A stretch of 64,000 bases of DNA from Telmatactis stephensoni. Its lineage: Eukaryota; Cnidaria; Anthozoa; Actiniaria; Isophelliidae. The translations under genes and the position numbers were made by a program. The notes beneath the pieces are model-generated. The model ran no database searches. It saw only the letters and a program-made list of their open reading frames with translations, and was not told the DNA's origin. The DNA lies in assembly GCA_029948255.1 (NCBI GenBank), contig JALIZF010001620.1, positions 101,001 through 165,000 on the forward strand, written 5' to 3'. Below are positions 1 to 10,429 of the stretch, in pieces (the first letter of the stretch is position 1; every line of letters starts with the position of its first letter).

Positions 1-139
1 AATGATGCCTGTGACGTCATAAGCGTAAAATGACGCCCCAAGTCCCCCAATGATGTTGAACCAATATCTTTAATGCTACACAAATTAACTGCCGTTAATT
101 ATATATGATAGAAATGAATTTTTAAATGTTCATTCTCAG

Positions 140-325
140 TAAGTAACGCCATCCATGGACACTGGGGACGCTGGAGTGAGTGGACGTCATGTAGCGTTAC
201 CTGTGATAACGGAGTCAGAACTCGTTTCAGAAGATGTGATAATCCAGCACCCGGCAAATATGGTAAACAATGCTCTGGAAAATCAAACGATAGAAGTGTT
301 TGTACAACAAGGAGATGTCATTTAG
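140..325 (+). CDS. Exon: thrombospondin type 1 repeat
   Basis: The acceptor CAG ends at 139 and a GTGAG donor begins at 326; both ends are phase 1. It translates to a TSP1 repeat with the core WGRWSEWTSCSVTC, then a CDN.GVRTRFRRC segment and a terminal CTTRRC. The W-x-x-W and CSVTC signatures and six cysteines fit the family. An exon holding a whole TSP1 repeat between two phase-1 introns is the normal arrangement. Confidence 0.85.
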
Positions 326-3300
326 GTGAGTGTCTATCTGAACCAGGAGACTTCAAAATCATTTTAGCGTTAATGCTTCCACACTAGCTCCCTTGTTCAC
401 TCTTGCAATCAGTCAATGCAAACTTTAAGGTCAATTCTTGAAACTTAGGTCAGGTATTCATATAATGTCTTCATTATTAGTGCAATATCTTTAGCTCACA
501 AAAGTATACAAAAGAAATTTTATATTCACACCGAGAACACGAGCATTTCATTTCAAGCTAAAACCCATACAGTTCTTTAGTAAACATCGTAAGATGCACG
601 CATGCGCAGACGTGTTGTGCATCGACTGGATCACTGACCAACGCACGAAAAATATGAATCCAGGGGCGGATCCAGGATCATCCCTCAGATGGGGTGCAGC
701 ATTATGGAAATCGAAAACTTTCCAGAGGCTCAGAGGATATTTTGAAAAGTACTGCAGAGAAGAAAGGGGCCTTAGTCGTCTAAAGAGTGGATGCGCATCC
801 CCAGCACCTCTCCCCTCTGGAAGTCTTTTTTTTATATAATCAGGATCTATGAATAAAAATTATCACTGACTTCGATTTTGTACTCGAAAACTCAGACTAT
901 CGTTTTAATGTTCTGGACAGATTTCGATGATACAGACTTTGACAATTCTGTACGTCCTCTGGGAATGTGGCGAAATAAACCTGGCAGTAAAATCAAGTGG
1001 GTTCGACACAGGTTCTATACACAGACTATGGCAACTGGTCCATTTGGAGACCACACAACAGGGAAAGGTATTTTAAGCTACATTGACTAATTAACTAATT
1101 ATACTTAGCTTTCTGAGTACAGTAAACATGAAGTAATATGGACTGTGCCCATTTTCTAAGGCCAATTGATAACTTTTATCTCAAAACAGTATCCCACCAC
1201 ACATTGTTATCACTGTCTATGGTATTTTTGGCGCCTTGCCACACAGGAAAGTGTATTGATGCTGGAGAGTTCTCCTAAACTTATAGACTTGTTCCAAAGA
1301 GCAAAGGGCAACAGGCCAATATCTACCCCAGAAATCCTTTTCAGTCTAGTATCAAGAAACAGGTCCTATATAGCTAGCAGTGTTAGATTCTAAAATGGAA
1401 GGTTAACTTTTCAAACCAAATTAAACTGATTATATTTTCAGGATACTATCTGTATATGGAGTCTTCAACAACATTCAAAAAAGCCAAGTTAATTAGCCCT
1501 TGGCTAACCTCCAAACCAGGGAGTCAGTGCTTGAAGTTCTATTATACCATGTACGGACGAACAATGGGCTCTCTGGAGCTCAGGTTGACTCAGTATGGAC
1601 GAAGACCCCGCACGTTATTCTATAAAAGTGGTGACAAGGGAAAGTTTTGGCACCTTGCCACTGCTACACTTGGGTTTCCAGGAAAATTTCAGGTTTGTCA
1701 GAGATTTACCTCTAATTATTAGTGCTTTTTTCTATAAAACTGAGCTATTACTGTTTTATGGTGTGGTGTTTTTTTTTTTTTTGTTTATTCTATAAAAAAA
1801 CATAAAACAGTAATATTTGGCGACGTCGGTAGTTTTTTTGTTTTTTGTTTCAAAATGAACATAAATAATAATAAATAATAAATTTGTCAGCTTCTAGAGC
1901 GCATTTTCCATGGCGAAATGATCAAATGCACTATAACTAAATCATATAAATCAAACATAAATGGATTAAAAATCCCAACTGGGAAGGAGGCAAACCAGTT
2001 GGCTATATTACAAGCATGACCGAGAAACTGAATTTGAACTAATCGAAATCGGAACAAATTCAGTCTCAGCTAGTGGCCAGAGCGGGAATCGAACCTGGGA
2101 CCGCCAGATTACGAGACCAACGCTCTGACCACTCGGCCATGCTGCCTCCTATTAAACACGTCAGTCACATCACGTCAGTCTTTAGTATCGAACCTGGTTA
2201 ACCAGAAAGCCGACGGTGCACTCTTGACCACCACTCTCCCTACGTTAAGTAATTGTAAATACCCTCACTTAACTGAGTAGTTTCTCAATCAGTGCTCCGT
2301 TTTAAGGGTATTTAAAGCTAATTAAATTTACACAGAATAGAAGGCAGCCGAAACAAGTGTGAGGTAACAAGTTCGAGACCTCGATCTCGCTTAGAGGGCT
2401 ACACTCTGAACAACGTAGCTGCACTTGCTCCTTTCTCCATGGTAACTTCTCGGATTGGTCATCTCTTCAGAAAATGAAATTATGCGGTACTTTTTGCTCT
2501 TAGGATTATACTGAATAGCAATATCGTTATTGTAGATGCTGGAAATTCACTGTTCAGCTGGTTAGAACTAGTAGTAAATAGAAAATGTACTGGTTTGAAT
2601 TAAGTACACCCTCCAAAAACCTCGAACAGAAGCCCATTTCCCTTGGAGCTACAATCACGGACAAAAATTCTTAAGACAGTTATGAAATCCATACATTTCA
2701 GCTGCTACTTAGTTAGGTCGCCTCTCGCTTACAAATTATTTATTGAATCCCCCTCCACCCCAGGTCAATGTTGTACCAGACGATAGCCCATTCTATGGAC
2801 GACATTGTACACCTGCCTCAACATTGGGTAAGAGGCGGAGAACAATTAATTGAAAGTGATGGGTTTACTCAAAAAGCAACAATTTTTTCGCTTTGTCTTA
2901 ACCTTTTCGTCCGGCATTTTTCTCAGCGTCATTTATTATCAGTTATTTCAGACATGGCTTCTCCTTTTATAATAGAGTTCGAGATTATGGGGTTCTACCA
3001 TCTGAGAACTTAACAATAATAGCCAATATTACTTACACCAAAAATGTTTGTTTCAGCTGGAATTTATTGCCACAGTTGGAAGGCGTGGTTACTCAGACAT
3101 TGCTATTGATGACGTGTATATTGATGATGGAAAATGCTGTAAGTAAACCGCTGACCTCTCCAAAAGCTTATTTATGCGGAAATTATTATCTATATAGTCG
3201 AACACAAGACTTTTGACGGTTTTCATTTATGCATTAATGAGATGCCAAATATTTATGTCATTCCATAAAATCTATTCATTTTAATTCATATGTAACAAGT

Positions 3301-6300
3301 TTGCAATATGAACAGAAATCGCAAAAGTTTTGTGTTATTGGGTGGAAACATCAATATAATATTGTACATCAAGATTGGATTTTATATTTCGAAAAATGCA
3401 TATTTCAGAATCATCAACGTTCTTGAGAATGACTATATCTTGCTATATATATTAAAGTGCAACTGAACCCTTGCTTCAAATTGACAGTGTGCATTCAACA
3501 CTATGTGTATATATGACTGGAACAACATTTCTTGGTTTGAGCTCTATACCATACAGTTGAATGGATACTGTTAATTTGAAGCAAGGGTTCAGTTGCACTT
3601 TAAACATCCTAAAAGGCAATCATACCGAGATCAGGAAATGATAATACAATTAAGACTGGAAAAAATGTTCGATTTCCATAGTATGTAAAATCGTCTAAAA
3701 ATCATGTAAAGATACCGTAAATTTCAATTTACATGATTGTTCCCCATTTACAAGGTTTAATTTACATGAATTTTACATACTATGGAAATTGGTAGACTAA
3801 AAAAGATCATGTAAAGATCATGTCAATTAGCATTTACATGGATTCAGTGACCCTGTAAATTTATTACAGATGATGCCACAAGAACAGAAATAGTGTAAAT
3901 ATCATGTGAAATAAAAGCCTGTAAATTTACTGTAAAAATCATGCAAATTTAGATGTAAAACCATGTAAAAAACCATGTAATATTCAATTTACAAGGTTTG
4001 TCTATAATTAACATTTACAGGAATTTTACAGGGTTTTGTTGATCAAATTTACATGATCTTTTACATTGTTTCTACACGATTTTTCCATTATCATTGTGAG
4101 ATCTCATTTTTTACAGGATTTTTACAGGATTTCTACAGGATTTTTACAGGACCTTCCTGATCCTGTAAAAAAAATTCAAAAATCACAAAACCCTGTAAAT
4201 GGGGAACAATCATGTAAATTGACATTTTACCTCATCTTTACATGATTTTTACACGATTTTTACATACTATGGGAATTGATCACTTATTTCAGTGCCTGAC
4301 GATGCAACCTTTCTCCAACATTGTGTGCAACGAAACGGTAACTCTTCTCTCCCTCCCCTCCCCGGCCCCTTCTACCACCATCGCCCACAATGCAATTTTT
4401 AAGCCAAGTATCTGTTTGATTTTCACTTTCGTCTTGAACAAGAATTACAAAAAAGTGTATACATGTGTGTGTGTGGGTTTGTTTGTTTAATCAGCGTGTC
4501 AGGACAAGTACGTTAAATGCTCTAAGTGGTCCTTGGAAGGAGAATGTCAAAAGAACAAGAGATGGATGTCAGACCATTGTCCAAGAAGCTGCAAGACTTG
4601 TGGAGGTAAATAAACAAATTTTGAAATAAAATGAAATAAAGTAGGAAGATAGAAAACGGAAGTTGTGGTATACAAATATAAGTTTATTGTCCACTTTAAT
4701 TTAGATGTCGCATGGTACCTATTTTATTAACCACCGTTACCCTACCTCAGGGCTTTTTTCTAGCTCTTTGGGCTCTCTGCCACCGTTTAAGGGTGGAGCT
4801 GTAAAAAGCTTGATCTTCCCGCCTTTCTCATAGATAATGGTCACCTAATAGAAGTGGATGGTCCCTTTCCCGTTTCTTCTCTTCGCTCTTCGCGTTTCAA
4901 AAACAAATCACAATTCCCACCCATTTTTTATTGAGATATCATTAATAATGGGGATAGCGATGGTAGGCTCCACGTGGTATCCTCCGCAGGCGTAACAATG
5001 GGTTTTCTCTGTTGTTGGGCTTCATGTTTAGGAGAAGTCTTATTCTCCTCATGGACCGTTACAAAAGAAGCCCAATAACCGTTGCCAAAGAAAGCCCAAG
5101 GAGCCCAAGGGTCCGCTCACATATAGATTTCCATGGGGACACTGAAAACAAAAGATTTGTCGCTCCTGCTAGCTAGGGTTACCACGGGCTCAAAGGGTTC
5201 GTTTACATGACTACGTCCCGGGCTGGGTTCGTCGTGGAACTAGTTTTGACCAAGGATGAAAGGGTTTTATGCTGCCCTGTGTAGAAAACATTCATGTAGA
5301 CGTCATGGATTCTTGTCCATGTCTTCATGTGAACGTCTTAATTACCAGATCATCACATAAAACTCCCCAAGTGACAAACTCGGCCCAAGATGAGATCGCC
5401 CGTGTTAAGTGTAAATGCCACCTAACAAATAGTTTTCTTTGATAACACTAGGTCAAACAGTTGTTTCTAAGTGTGTGGACACCGATCCAGTTCAGTGTCC
5501 ATTGTGGGCCAAGAATGGCGAGTGTACTAAAAACAGAAAATGGATGCCCAAGAATTGTGCAAAAAGCTGCAAAATCTGTCAAGGTTGGTATTTCATGTCA
5601 CTATCGTGTTGTTTGTGTTGTTGTTATTGTTGTTGTTATCCTGTTCTTGTTACGTTGCTGTTGTTGTTGCGGCTGCTGTGTAGTAGTTGTTGTTGAGGCT
5701 GTTATTATTGTTGTTGACTAGTTGTTGTTAAGGCTGTTGTTGTTAATGTTGTTAACTGGTTTTTGTTATGGCTGTTCTTCTTGTTGTTGCTGTTGTTCAT
5801 GCTGTTGCTGTCATAAACCGAAAATCACAGCCATAGATTTATCTCTACTCTATTATAAAAATCGTTGCTAATTGCAGTTGTTGGTTATTATCTTACCAAA
5901 GTGACGCCTTGCAAAGATGACAAAAAGCACGAGCGCCAATGCCCATTATGGGCAAAGAAAGGCGAATGCACTAAAAACAAGGAGTGGATGAAAGATCATT
6001 GTCGCAAAAGCTGTAAAATTTGTGGTGAGTGTAGAAAAGTATTAAAATAAAAATGGGACAAAAATGTCATTTCGTAGCTTGGGTCAAACATGGGGCTTCT
6101 CTGGGTCTTACCAGGGAATCCCTGGGACTGTTCTATTTTTACAAGTTTGGGTATTACAGATTTCCCAAGTACAATAGAACAGATTCTCAGTTTAGACCCA
6201 GGGAAACCCCAAGTTGGGAATTGACATTATATTTTTTTGCTGTGATTCTTTCTAATATTTTTTTTTTCTTTCTGTCTGCCTTTTTCTTCCGTTCGTTATT

Positions 6301-6473
6301 TATTTTCGTTTTCAATTTTCATTATTTTTTCCTTCTCTCTTGGTCTTTCATCAGCTTTATCTTGTGTCAATAAAAAGCCTTCTTGTGATGCCTGGGCGAA
6401 GTTAGGAGAGTGTTTGAAGAATCCTGCTTACATGAACATGTTCTGTGAAAAAGCTTGTGGAAAATGTTCTTGA
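140..6473 (+). CDS. Secreted TSP1-MAM-ShK modular protein, 3' part of gene
   Basis: Multi-exon gene entering from the left edge; the signal peptide and any earlier domains are outside the window. Proposed join: 140-325, 921-1067, 1442-1692, 3057-3138, (4293-4337 optional), 4495-4605, 5452-5583, 5878-6024, 6355-6473. The domains in order are one thrombospondin type 1 repeat, one MAM domain and four six-cysteine ShK domains, then a TGA stop. All junctions are phase 1 except the junction inside the MAM domain, which is phase 0. From family knowledge, these modules occur in secreted or matrix proteins of cnidarians and mediate adhesion or protein-protein contact; ShK domains also occur in channel-blocking peptides, but nothing here shows such activity. 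I infer an extracellular matrix or secreted role. The domain calls are solid; exact exon membership is less so. Confidence 0.8.
326..920 (+). other. Intron, no recognised content
   Basis: Lies between the TSP1 exon and the first MAM exon. A reading frame at 594-839 has no recognisable domain and no splice support. I see no repeat structure here. Confidence 0.5.
921..1067 (+). CDS. Exon: MAM domain, first part
   Basis: Acceptor CAG at 918-920, donor GTATTT at 1068, phase 1 at both ends. The translation begins FDDTDFDNS, passes through PLGMWRN and KWVRH, and ends MATGPFGDHTTGKG. TGP..DHTTG is the MAM signature. The two N-terminal cysteines usual in MAM domains are missing (PLGMW where CGW is typical). 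Confidence 0.8.
1442..1692 (+). CDS. Exon: MAM domain, middle part
   Basis: Acceptor CAG ends at 1441; the donor is CAG|GTTTGT after 1692. Entry is phase 1 and exit phase 0. It reads YYLYMESS, later CLKFYYTMYGRTMGSLEL and WHLATATLGFPGKFQ, the typical hydrophobic beta-strand pattern of the MAM core. The frame beyond 1692 runs into intron and is not coding. Confidence 0.82.
1915..2149 (-). mobile_element. tRNA-derived SINE
   Basis: On the minus strand the head carries a pol III box A (TGGCCGAGTGGTC, plus-strand 2127-2139) and box B (GGTTCGATTCC, 2085-2095), about 33 bp apart as in a tRNA, followed by a non-tRNA body running toward about 1915. The head folds only partly as a tRNA and the expected acceptor ends do not pair, so I call a SINE, not a tRNA gene. 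It lies in the intron between the second and third MAM exons. The body end is approximate. Confidence 0.65.
2764..2827 (+). pseudogene. Possible relic exon resembling the 4293 linker exon
   Basis: It has a good acceptor after a pyrimidine tract (CCACCCCAG) and a GTAAGA donor. It translates VPDDSPFYGRHC, similar to the LPDDATFLQHC of the small exon at 4293. Its phases (0 in, 1 out) do not fit between the flanking MAM exons, which join directly in phase 0. It is either a dead duplicate or an alternative exon. Weak call. Confidence 0.25.
3057..3138 (+). CDS. Exon: MAM domain, C-terminal part
   Basis: Acceptor TTTCAG ends at 3056; donor GTAAGT starts at 3139. Entry is phase 0, exit phase 1. It translates LEFIATVGRRGYSDIAIDD then VYIDDGKC. 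The G.xG..DIAIDD.....G.C ending is diagnostic for a MAM domain and joins directly to GKFQ of the 1442-1692 exon. Confidence 0.85.
3452..3603. repeat. Palindromic MITE-like element
   Basis: Two arms of about 37 bp (3452-3488 and 3567-3603) are near-perfect reverse complements, beginning TTAAAGTGCAACTGAACCC, around a 78-bp loop. A related, longer element with a similar end (AAAGTGCCCCTAACCCC) lies at 6651-7469. The element is intronic. Confidence 0.75.
3672..4276. mobile_element. MITE-like element with inverted ends, about 605 bp
   Basis: The ends are inverted copies: 3672 onward reads ATTTCCATAGTATGTAAAA, and the right end at 4276 is its complement (TTTTTACATACTATGGGAAT). Similarity continues inward for about 80 bp (CATGTAAA and TGTTCCCCATTTAC motifs). 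The interior is dense in TTTACATG/CATGTAAA and TTTTTACAGGA repeats. It ends 16 bp before the candidate exon at 4293. No clear target duplication was seen. Confidence 0.7.
4293..4337 (+). CDS. Possible small linker exon between MAM and ShK
   Basis: The acceptor TTATTTCAG is adjacent to the MITE-like element; the donor is ACG|GTAACT. It is 45 nt, phase 1 at both ends, and translates PDDATFLQHCVQRN. Its phase allows it to be included or skipped without changing the frame. The only support is the splice consensus and the resemblance to 2764-2827. Confidence 0.35.
4495..4605 (+). CDS. Exon: ShK domain 1
   Basis: Acceptor TAATCAG ends at 4494; donor GTAAAT begins at 4606; phase 1 at both ends. Six cysteines in ShK spacing: C(7)C, then GECQKN, then DHCPRSCKTC. 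One domain per symmetric exon. Confidence 0.85.
4606..5451 (+). other. Intron with weak inverted repeats
   Basis: No coding signal. Around 5005-5100 there is a loose inverted repeat centred on GAGAAGTCTTATTCTCC, with GGGCTTC/GAAGCCC in the arms. Nothing else recognised. Confidence 0.4.
5452..5583 (+). CDS. Exon: ShK domain 2
   Basis: Acceptor CACTAG ends at 5451; donor GTTGGT starts at 5584; phase 1 at both ends. Six cysteines: CVDTDPVQCPLWAKNGEC, then KNCAKSCKIC. Very similar to ShK domain 3, so probably a recent exon duplication. Confidence 0.85.
5584..5815. repeat. Imperfect GTT/TGT-rich simple repeat in intron
   Basis: Imperfect tracts of TTG/GTT trinucleotides with interruptions. Open frames that read through it from the ShK exon give leucine/valine/cysteine-rich nonsense and are not coding. 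Confidence 0.8.
5878..6024 (+). CDS. Exon: ShK domain 3
   Basis: Acceptor TTGCAG ends at 5877; donor GTGAGT begins at 6025; phase 1 at both ends. It translates VVGYYLTKVTPCKDD, then RQCPLWAKKGEC and DHCRKSCKIC, with six cysteines. Confidence 0.85.
6355..6473 (+). CDS. Exon: ShK domain 4 and stop
   Basis: Acceptor CATCAG ends at 6354; entry phase 1. It translates LSCVNKKPSCDAW, GECLKN and FCEKACGKCS, then TGA at 6471-6473. A perfect donor (GAG|GTAAGT) follows the stop by one base, in the same relative place and phase as the donors of the earlier ShK exons. The stop may therefore be a nonsense change in a formerly internal exon. Confidence 0.8.
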
Positions 6474-6650
6474 GGTAAGTAAGCCTTGAGAATGATGACT
6501 TAAATTATCCTACTGGGTACTAGTAGTTATATTAGTTTCTTTATTGTGCTAGCTTTCAATGTTAATGTCTTGGTATTCGAGAAGGCGCGATTCTTTGGAT
6601 AATGGATAAAACGTGGATAGCCTCACAATACATTTGTCGCGACAAGTGCT

Positions 6651-7469
6651 AAAGTGCCCCTAACCCCTGATTTGTATTACGTGTAAACAGTTGACTGGTG
6701 CAATATTTACTCATTTGAGCTCTATACTCTATAGCTCTATGAGTAACAGCAAGTGATAACATGACGAGTATGCGCCAACCGCTGGACGGAAGTGGCCTCA
6801 ATTACGGTTTTAACCTGGCTTAGGGCTACTTCTCTCATAAAGAGAGCCGTATATAGTCTCCCCAAAGTTTTTCGGAGCAGTACAGTCGAGTGCAGAAGTA
6901 CGAACAGCTAGAAATTATCCTTTCAAAATTATCCATTTGTCCAAGACAATAGAAGTTGGAGACATGCGCAGATGTTATCACTTGCTGCTTCTATGAGTTA
7001 TTTAGTTTTATGCTAATTTAATGACGTTTACCCAGAAATTTGAATATTTGTTTTACGCTTTAGAAGTGCGCTTGATACTGATATCCAAGAACACACTCAA
7101 GAAATCCTTTATATACAAACAAAATAAATAATAGAGTGCTTACAATATATCCGTGAAAAACTCTGTAAGAAATTGCACTAATTTGCACTAATTAAACAAT
7201 AGAAAACAAAGGATTTCGTCCTATTTAGTACAATTTAGTTCAATAACTTTTTCACGGATATCTTGTAAGCATTCTAATTGATAAATAAAAGATTGACGGG
7301 TTAAAAAGATGCTTCATTTACGTTAAAGTCCTTCTGTCAGTGTTTTGTAGTTTAAACCGCCGTAACTCATCAGCGCCATGTTCAAGCCAAGAAATATTGT
7401 TCCAGTCATCTACACACATTGTGTGGAGTGGATATTGTTCATTTGAAACCAGGGGTTAGGGGCACTTTA
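6651..7469. mobile_element. Composite inverted-repeat element
   Basis: The ends are inverted copies: AAAGTGCCCCTAACCCC at 6651 and its complement ending at 7469. They belong to the same family as the palindrome at 3452-3603. The interior holds further inverted pairs (AACAGCAAGTGATAAC near 6745 with its complement near 6975) and the nested palindrome 7133-7275. This looks like one element that received other insertions. Confidence 0.6.
7133..7275. repeat. Palindromic MITE-like element
   Basis: Arms of about 28 bp: AGAGTGCTTACAATATATCC on the left and GGATATCTTGTAAGCATTCT on the right, with CACGGAT/ATCCGTG shared. Nested within the 6651-7469 element. Confidence 0.65.
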
Positions 7470-8111
7470 ATTCGGCGATTTTGGAGGTCGTATACCTCAC
7501 GAAACTTTATTAGAGTCCGTTTTCGTATGAGTGGGAAACTTACCGTACCGTATCGTAACTGTACCAGTATCATAGTTTCTATAAAAACATTCGAAATTCC
7601 TGCTATAACTGTATCGTATCCGGTACAGTGTTCCCACTCGTACGAAAATCACTCTATGATTGTGATTTTGGTAATGGGCAAGACTCCATTAAGAGTCGTC
7701 TTTATTTTCGAGTCAAATACATCACTGCTAAAAATATAGGGACAAGACAGTATTTTTATAGAATGTCATATAATAGTATACTAGGTACGGTGATAGTAGT
7801 TAGTCACGTGACGGGGATCGCCATATTTGTACATACATACATTGAGTTTGCGCATAAGAAAAAATCAAACCCGCAAAACAGTGATTACCATTTACGGTAG
7901 AAATTGAATTTGTACAGTTTCATGGTCAACTAAAATGATTCTTGTTTTGCTTTACAGAATAAATGAACACAGAAAAACGCAAAAGAATTGTCGTATGGCA
8001 AAAGAAGGGCACACTTAACCGTCTATGCAAACATTGGACTCTGAGCCTGAGTTTGATATCTTACTTAATATAATTCAGTTGTGAGTTAATATTACGACCT
8101 TAAAATCAACG
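7470..8111. other. Repeat-derived intergenic DNA
   Basis: Contains an inverted pair (GTTTTCGTATGAGTGGGAA at 7519 and its complement near 7633-7651) around a sequence with TATAAAAACATTCGAAATT that recurs at about 37500. No gene seen. Confidence 0.5.
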
Positions 8112-8331
8112 ACGGGAACGAGGGTGGCAACACCGGACGATGACGCAAGCACGTTTTCAGAATGGTTTAACATGCGCGCCATCGCTCTTGTCGTTGCCGT
8201 TCACGCTAGGACGTTAGAGCACCAACTGACGTTCTAGCCAGGAAGGCAACGGCAAGGACGACGGCGCGCATGTTAAACCGTTTTGAAAACATGCTTGCGT
8301 CATCTTCCGGCGTCGCTGTCCTCATTCCCGT
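8112..8331. mobile_element. Foldback element with arms of about 90 bp
   Basis: A near-palindrome: ACGGGAACGAGGGTGGCAAC at the left matches the complement of the right end, and GGTTTAACATGCGCGCC pairs with GGCGCGCATGTTAAACC. The loop holds a second inverted pair (GTTGCCGTT / AACGGCAAC). Confidence 0.75.
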
Positions 8332-8334
8332 AGT

Positions 8335-8546
8335 AGATCTTACCACCGGGTGCAAAACTACGCGTCCCTCCAGACTAAAGTCTCGATTGGGAATTTGGTC
8401 AATAGGCTACCAAAAATCCAGACAGAGGCGGAGTTTTCTATACAATGTCTGTACACTTTGCTGGCTTCCCGGAAGCCTATTGACCAAATCCCAATCGAGA
8501 CTTTAGCCTGGCTGGACGCGTAATTATGCACACGGTGGTAAGGTCT
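8335..8546. mobile_element. Foldback element with arms of about 75 bp
   Basis: Begins 3 bp after the previous foldback. The left arm contains CTTACCACCG and GATTGGGAATTTGGTCAATA; the right arm has their complements (TATTGACCAAATCCCAATC, CGGTGGTAAGG). The abutting positions suggest a shared hotspot or a composite. Confidence 0.75.
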
Positions 8547-9922
8547 TTATTCAATTAACGCATTATTTCATTGTAAAATAGTAGAAGACTATGTGGAATT
8601 ACATTTTTGCTGGAGTTTAATGGTGCGGATGAGGAATTTTTGCGCTTTGTGGGACATAACTTTTGCGGTTGAAAAAGACCAGTTTTTCTTGTTGGAATTA
8701 ACTTTACAGAATCAAGAATGGGTGAAACAAATACGAAATTACAGATGCCATTCCCAGTGGGGTACATTGGCTTTCAATTGAATGCACATCGGCTTCAAGG
8801 TTACTGCAGAACAACAATGAAAGAAGGGGGAGGAGAATCATTATTATGAAATATTGGATGATCATCGCGGAAATGTGAGCAATTTAGGTAATCGCATTAG
8901 GAAAAAAAATCGGGGCTTCAACGGGACTCGAACCCATGACCTTTGCAAGTTATTTTCAACTTCTAATTTTTACACAGCGTGCAAGTTTAAGGAAGCTCGC
9001 GCCCTCCCGTAATTTTTTCCGTAAATAAGCGGGCACGGAAAGTTATCGAAGCTTTCGAGAAACGGGTCCCTGGTACCTTAAACATGTTTGCTTGTGTCAT
9101 TTATTTTGTTTTACCACAGCCCCCCCCCCCCCCCCCCCCCCGCCACCACCACCACAGGAAACCTCATTATCCGTACGTAGAATATTTGAGATCTCAAATT
9201 CATGTGATCTTTTTTCTACTTTCACGCGTGTCTTGCTCCACGAGGGGCATTTATATGGTCGCTTTTTGCAAGTAGACTTTTCAAAATCAACTGAAAGGGG
9301 TTTAGATTTCTATTGCATGAGTTTTGCTTTTGTCAATTGTGATAAGATTTTTTTAATGGCCGACGCCATTTTGTTTTCTATTCAACTATAATAATGTACT
9401 CAAATGTGACATCACAAAAATCGAACGTAACTGAATATAAGATAAGTACCTGTTAAAAATTTTACGGAAACCGATTAATAGCGGCCGAGAAGTGACATAT
9501 GGCCAATTAAATTCATAATTTCCTTTAACAACTTACTGTATTTTAGGTGATTATACAGAAATTTATTTGATAACGAAAACTTTAAATATCCGTACTGACT
9601 CAACTGCTTTTAAACCCATTTCCCTTGATATTGAAATAGAAACTTCTAACAAAATTAAGAACGAAGAAGAACTTTAGAACTTTATTTGAACTCTTTGTGG
9701 AAAAACATACAGAAAATACAGGTACGCATTGGCAACATATATTAATTACATGATAGGGAAATATAATTGGTGAGCTCAGCTTCTTTTGATAGCTAACTGA
9801 AAAAGCTAATAACGCAAAGTAACTCTAATAAGGCAAAGATCTGGTAACTCAAACTTTATTTTCTATAACATCACCAAAAAGGTATTATAGGTAATGTGAA
9901 AGTAGTATGTGAGTGATTGTAC
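8547..9922. other. Intergenic, no gene recognised
   Basis: Contains a lone box-B-like sequence on the minus strand (GGTTCGAGTCCCG, about 8925-8937), perhaps a truncated SINE, and a homopolymer C run followed by CCA repeats at about 9119-9160. Proline-rich frames across that run are artefacts. Confidence 0.5.
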
Positions 9923-10332
9923 CCCGGGGGGGAGGGGAGGGTACTCAACCCCATTTTGGATAGGGGTGTGCCGCCAGAGTTGTAGAAACCTGGCCCTGAG
10001 ACACTCGAAAGTGAAAAAATCATACCCTGAAAGACACTCGAAAGTGAAAAAATCATACCCTGTTCAAGACAAATGAGAAGAAAATCGACCCTAGCCTAAA
10101 CAAAAAACGGCTGAGAAGGCGCTTTTTTGTATATTTTGAATATCGTGCCCTATCTAAGACACAAAAAGATGATATGGCTTGGGATCTCGTCAAAATTATA
10201 GATCCTGTTTAAGACAATTTGGGGTAAAATGTATACCCTGTTCAAGACAGCAGGGCCAAAAACCATACCCTATCCAGCGGCACATACCTGTATAGCAAAT
10301 ATATGGGAGTATACGTACCCCCTCCCCCCGGG
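9923..10332. mobile_element. G-run-ended transposon with 8-bp target duplication
   Basis: Starts CCCGGGGGGGAGGGG and ends CCTCCCCCCGGG, flanked on both sides by GATTGTAC (9915-9922 and 10333-10340), an exact 8-bp target-site duplication. The interior carries repeats of a CCCTGTTCAAGAC-like motif and a 30-bp direct duplication (about 9998-10027 and 10032-10061). There is no coding capacity, so it is non-autonomous. An 8-bp duplication is typical of hAT elements; that assignment is inference. Confidence 0.8.
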
Positions 10333-10429
10333 GATTGTACGTATTCCTTTCCTCTATGCACGACGTAGCTTAATCCCCTCCCTCACAGCGCTTATCCGTA
10401 TCATTTCCAAGTAGTACATCAATACTGAA

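Noticed and set aside
2073..2149. Functional tRNA gene on the minus strand
   Set aside because: Boxes A and B are present, but the acceptor ends do not pair and a SINE body follows; called a SINE.
5439..5721. Two cysteine/valine/leucine-rich proteins
   Set aside because: One is the ShK exon read through its donor into a GTT repeat, the other a frame shadow.
8915..8960. tRNA or complete SINE
   Set aside because: Only a box-B-like motif is present; no box A at proper spacing.
9084..9391. Proline-rich protein frames
   Set aside because: Produced by a C homopolymer and CCA run; no conserved domain or splice context.
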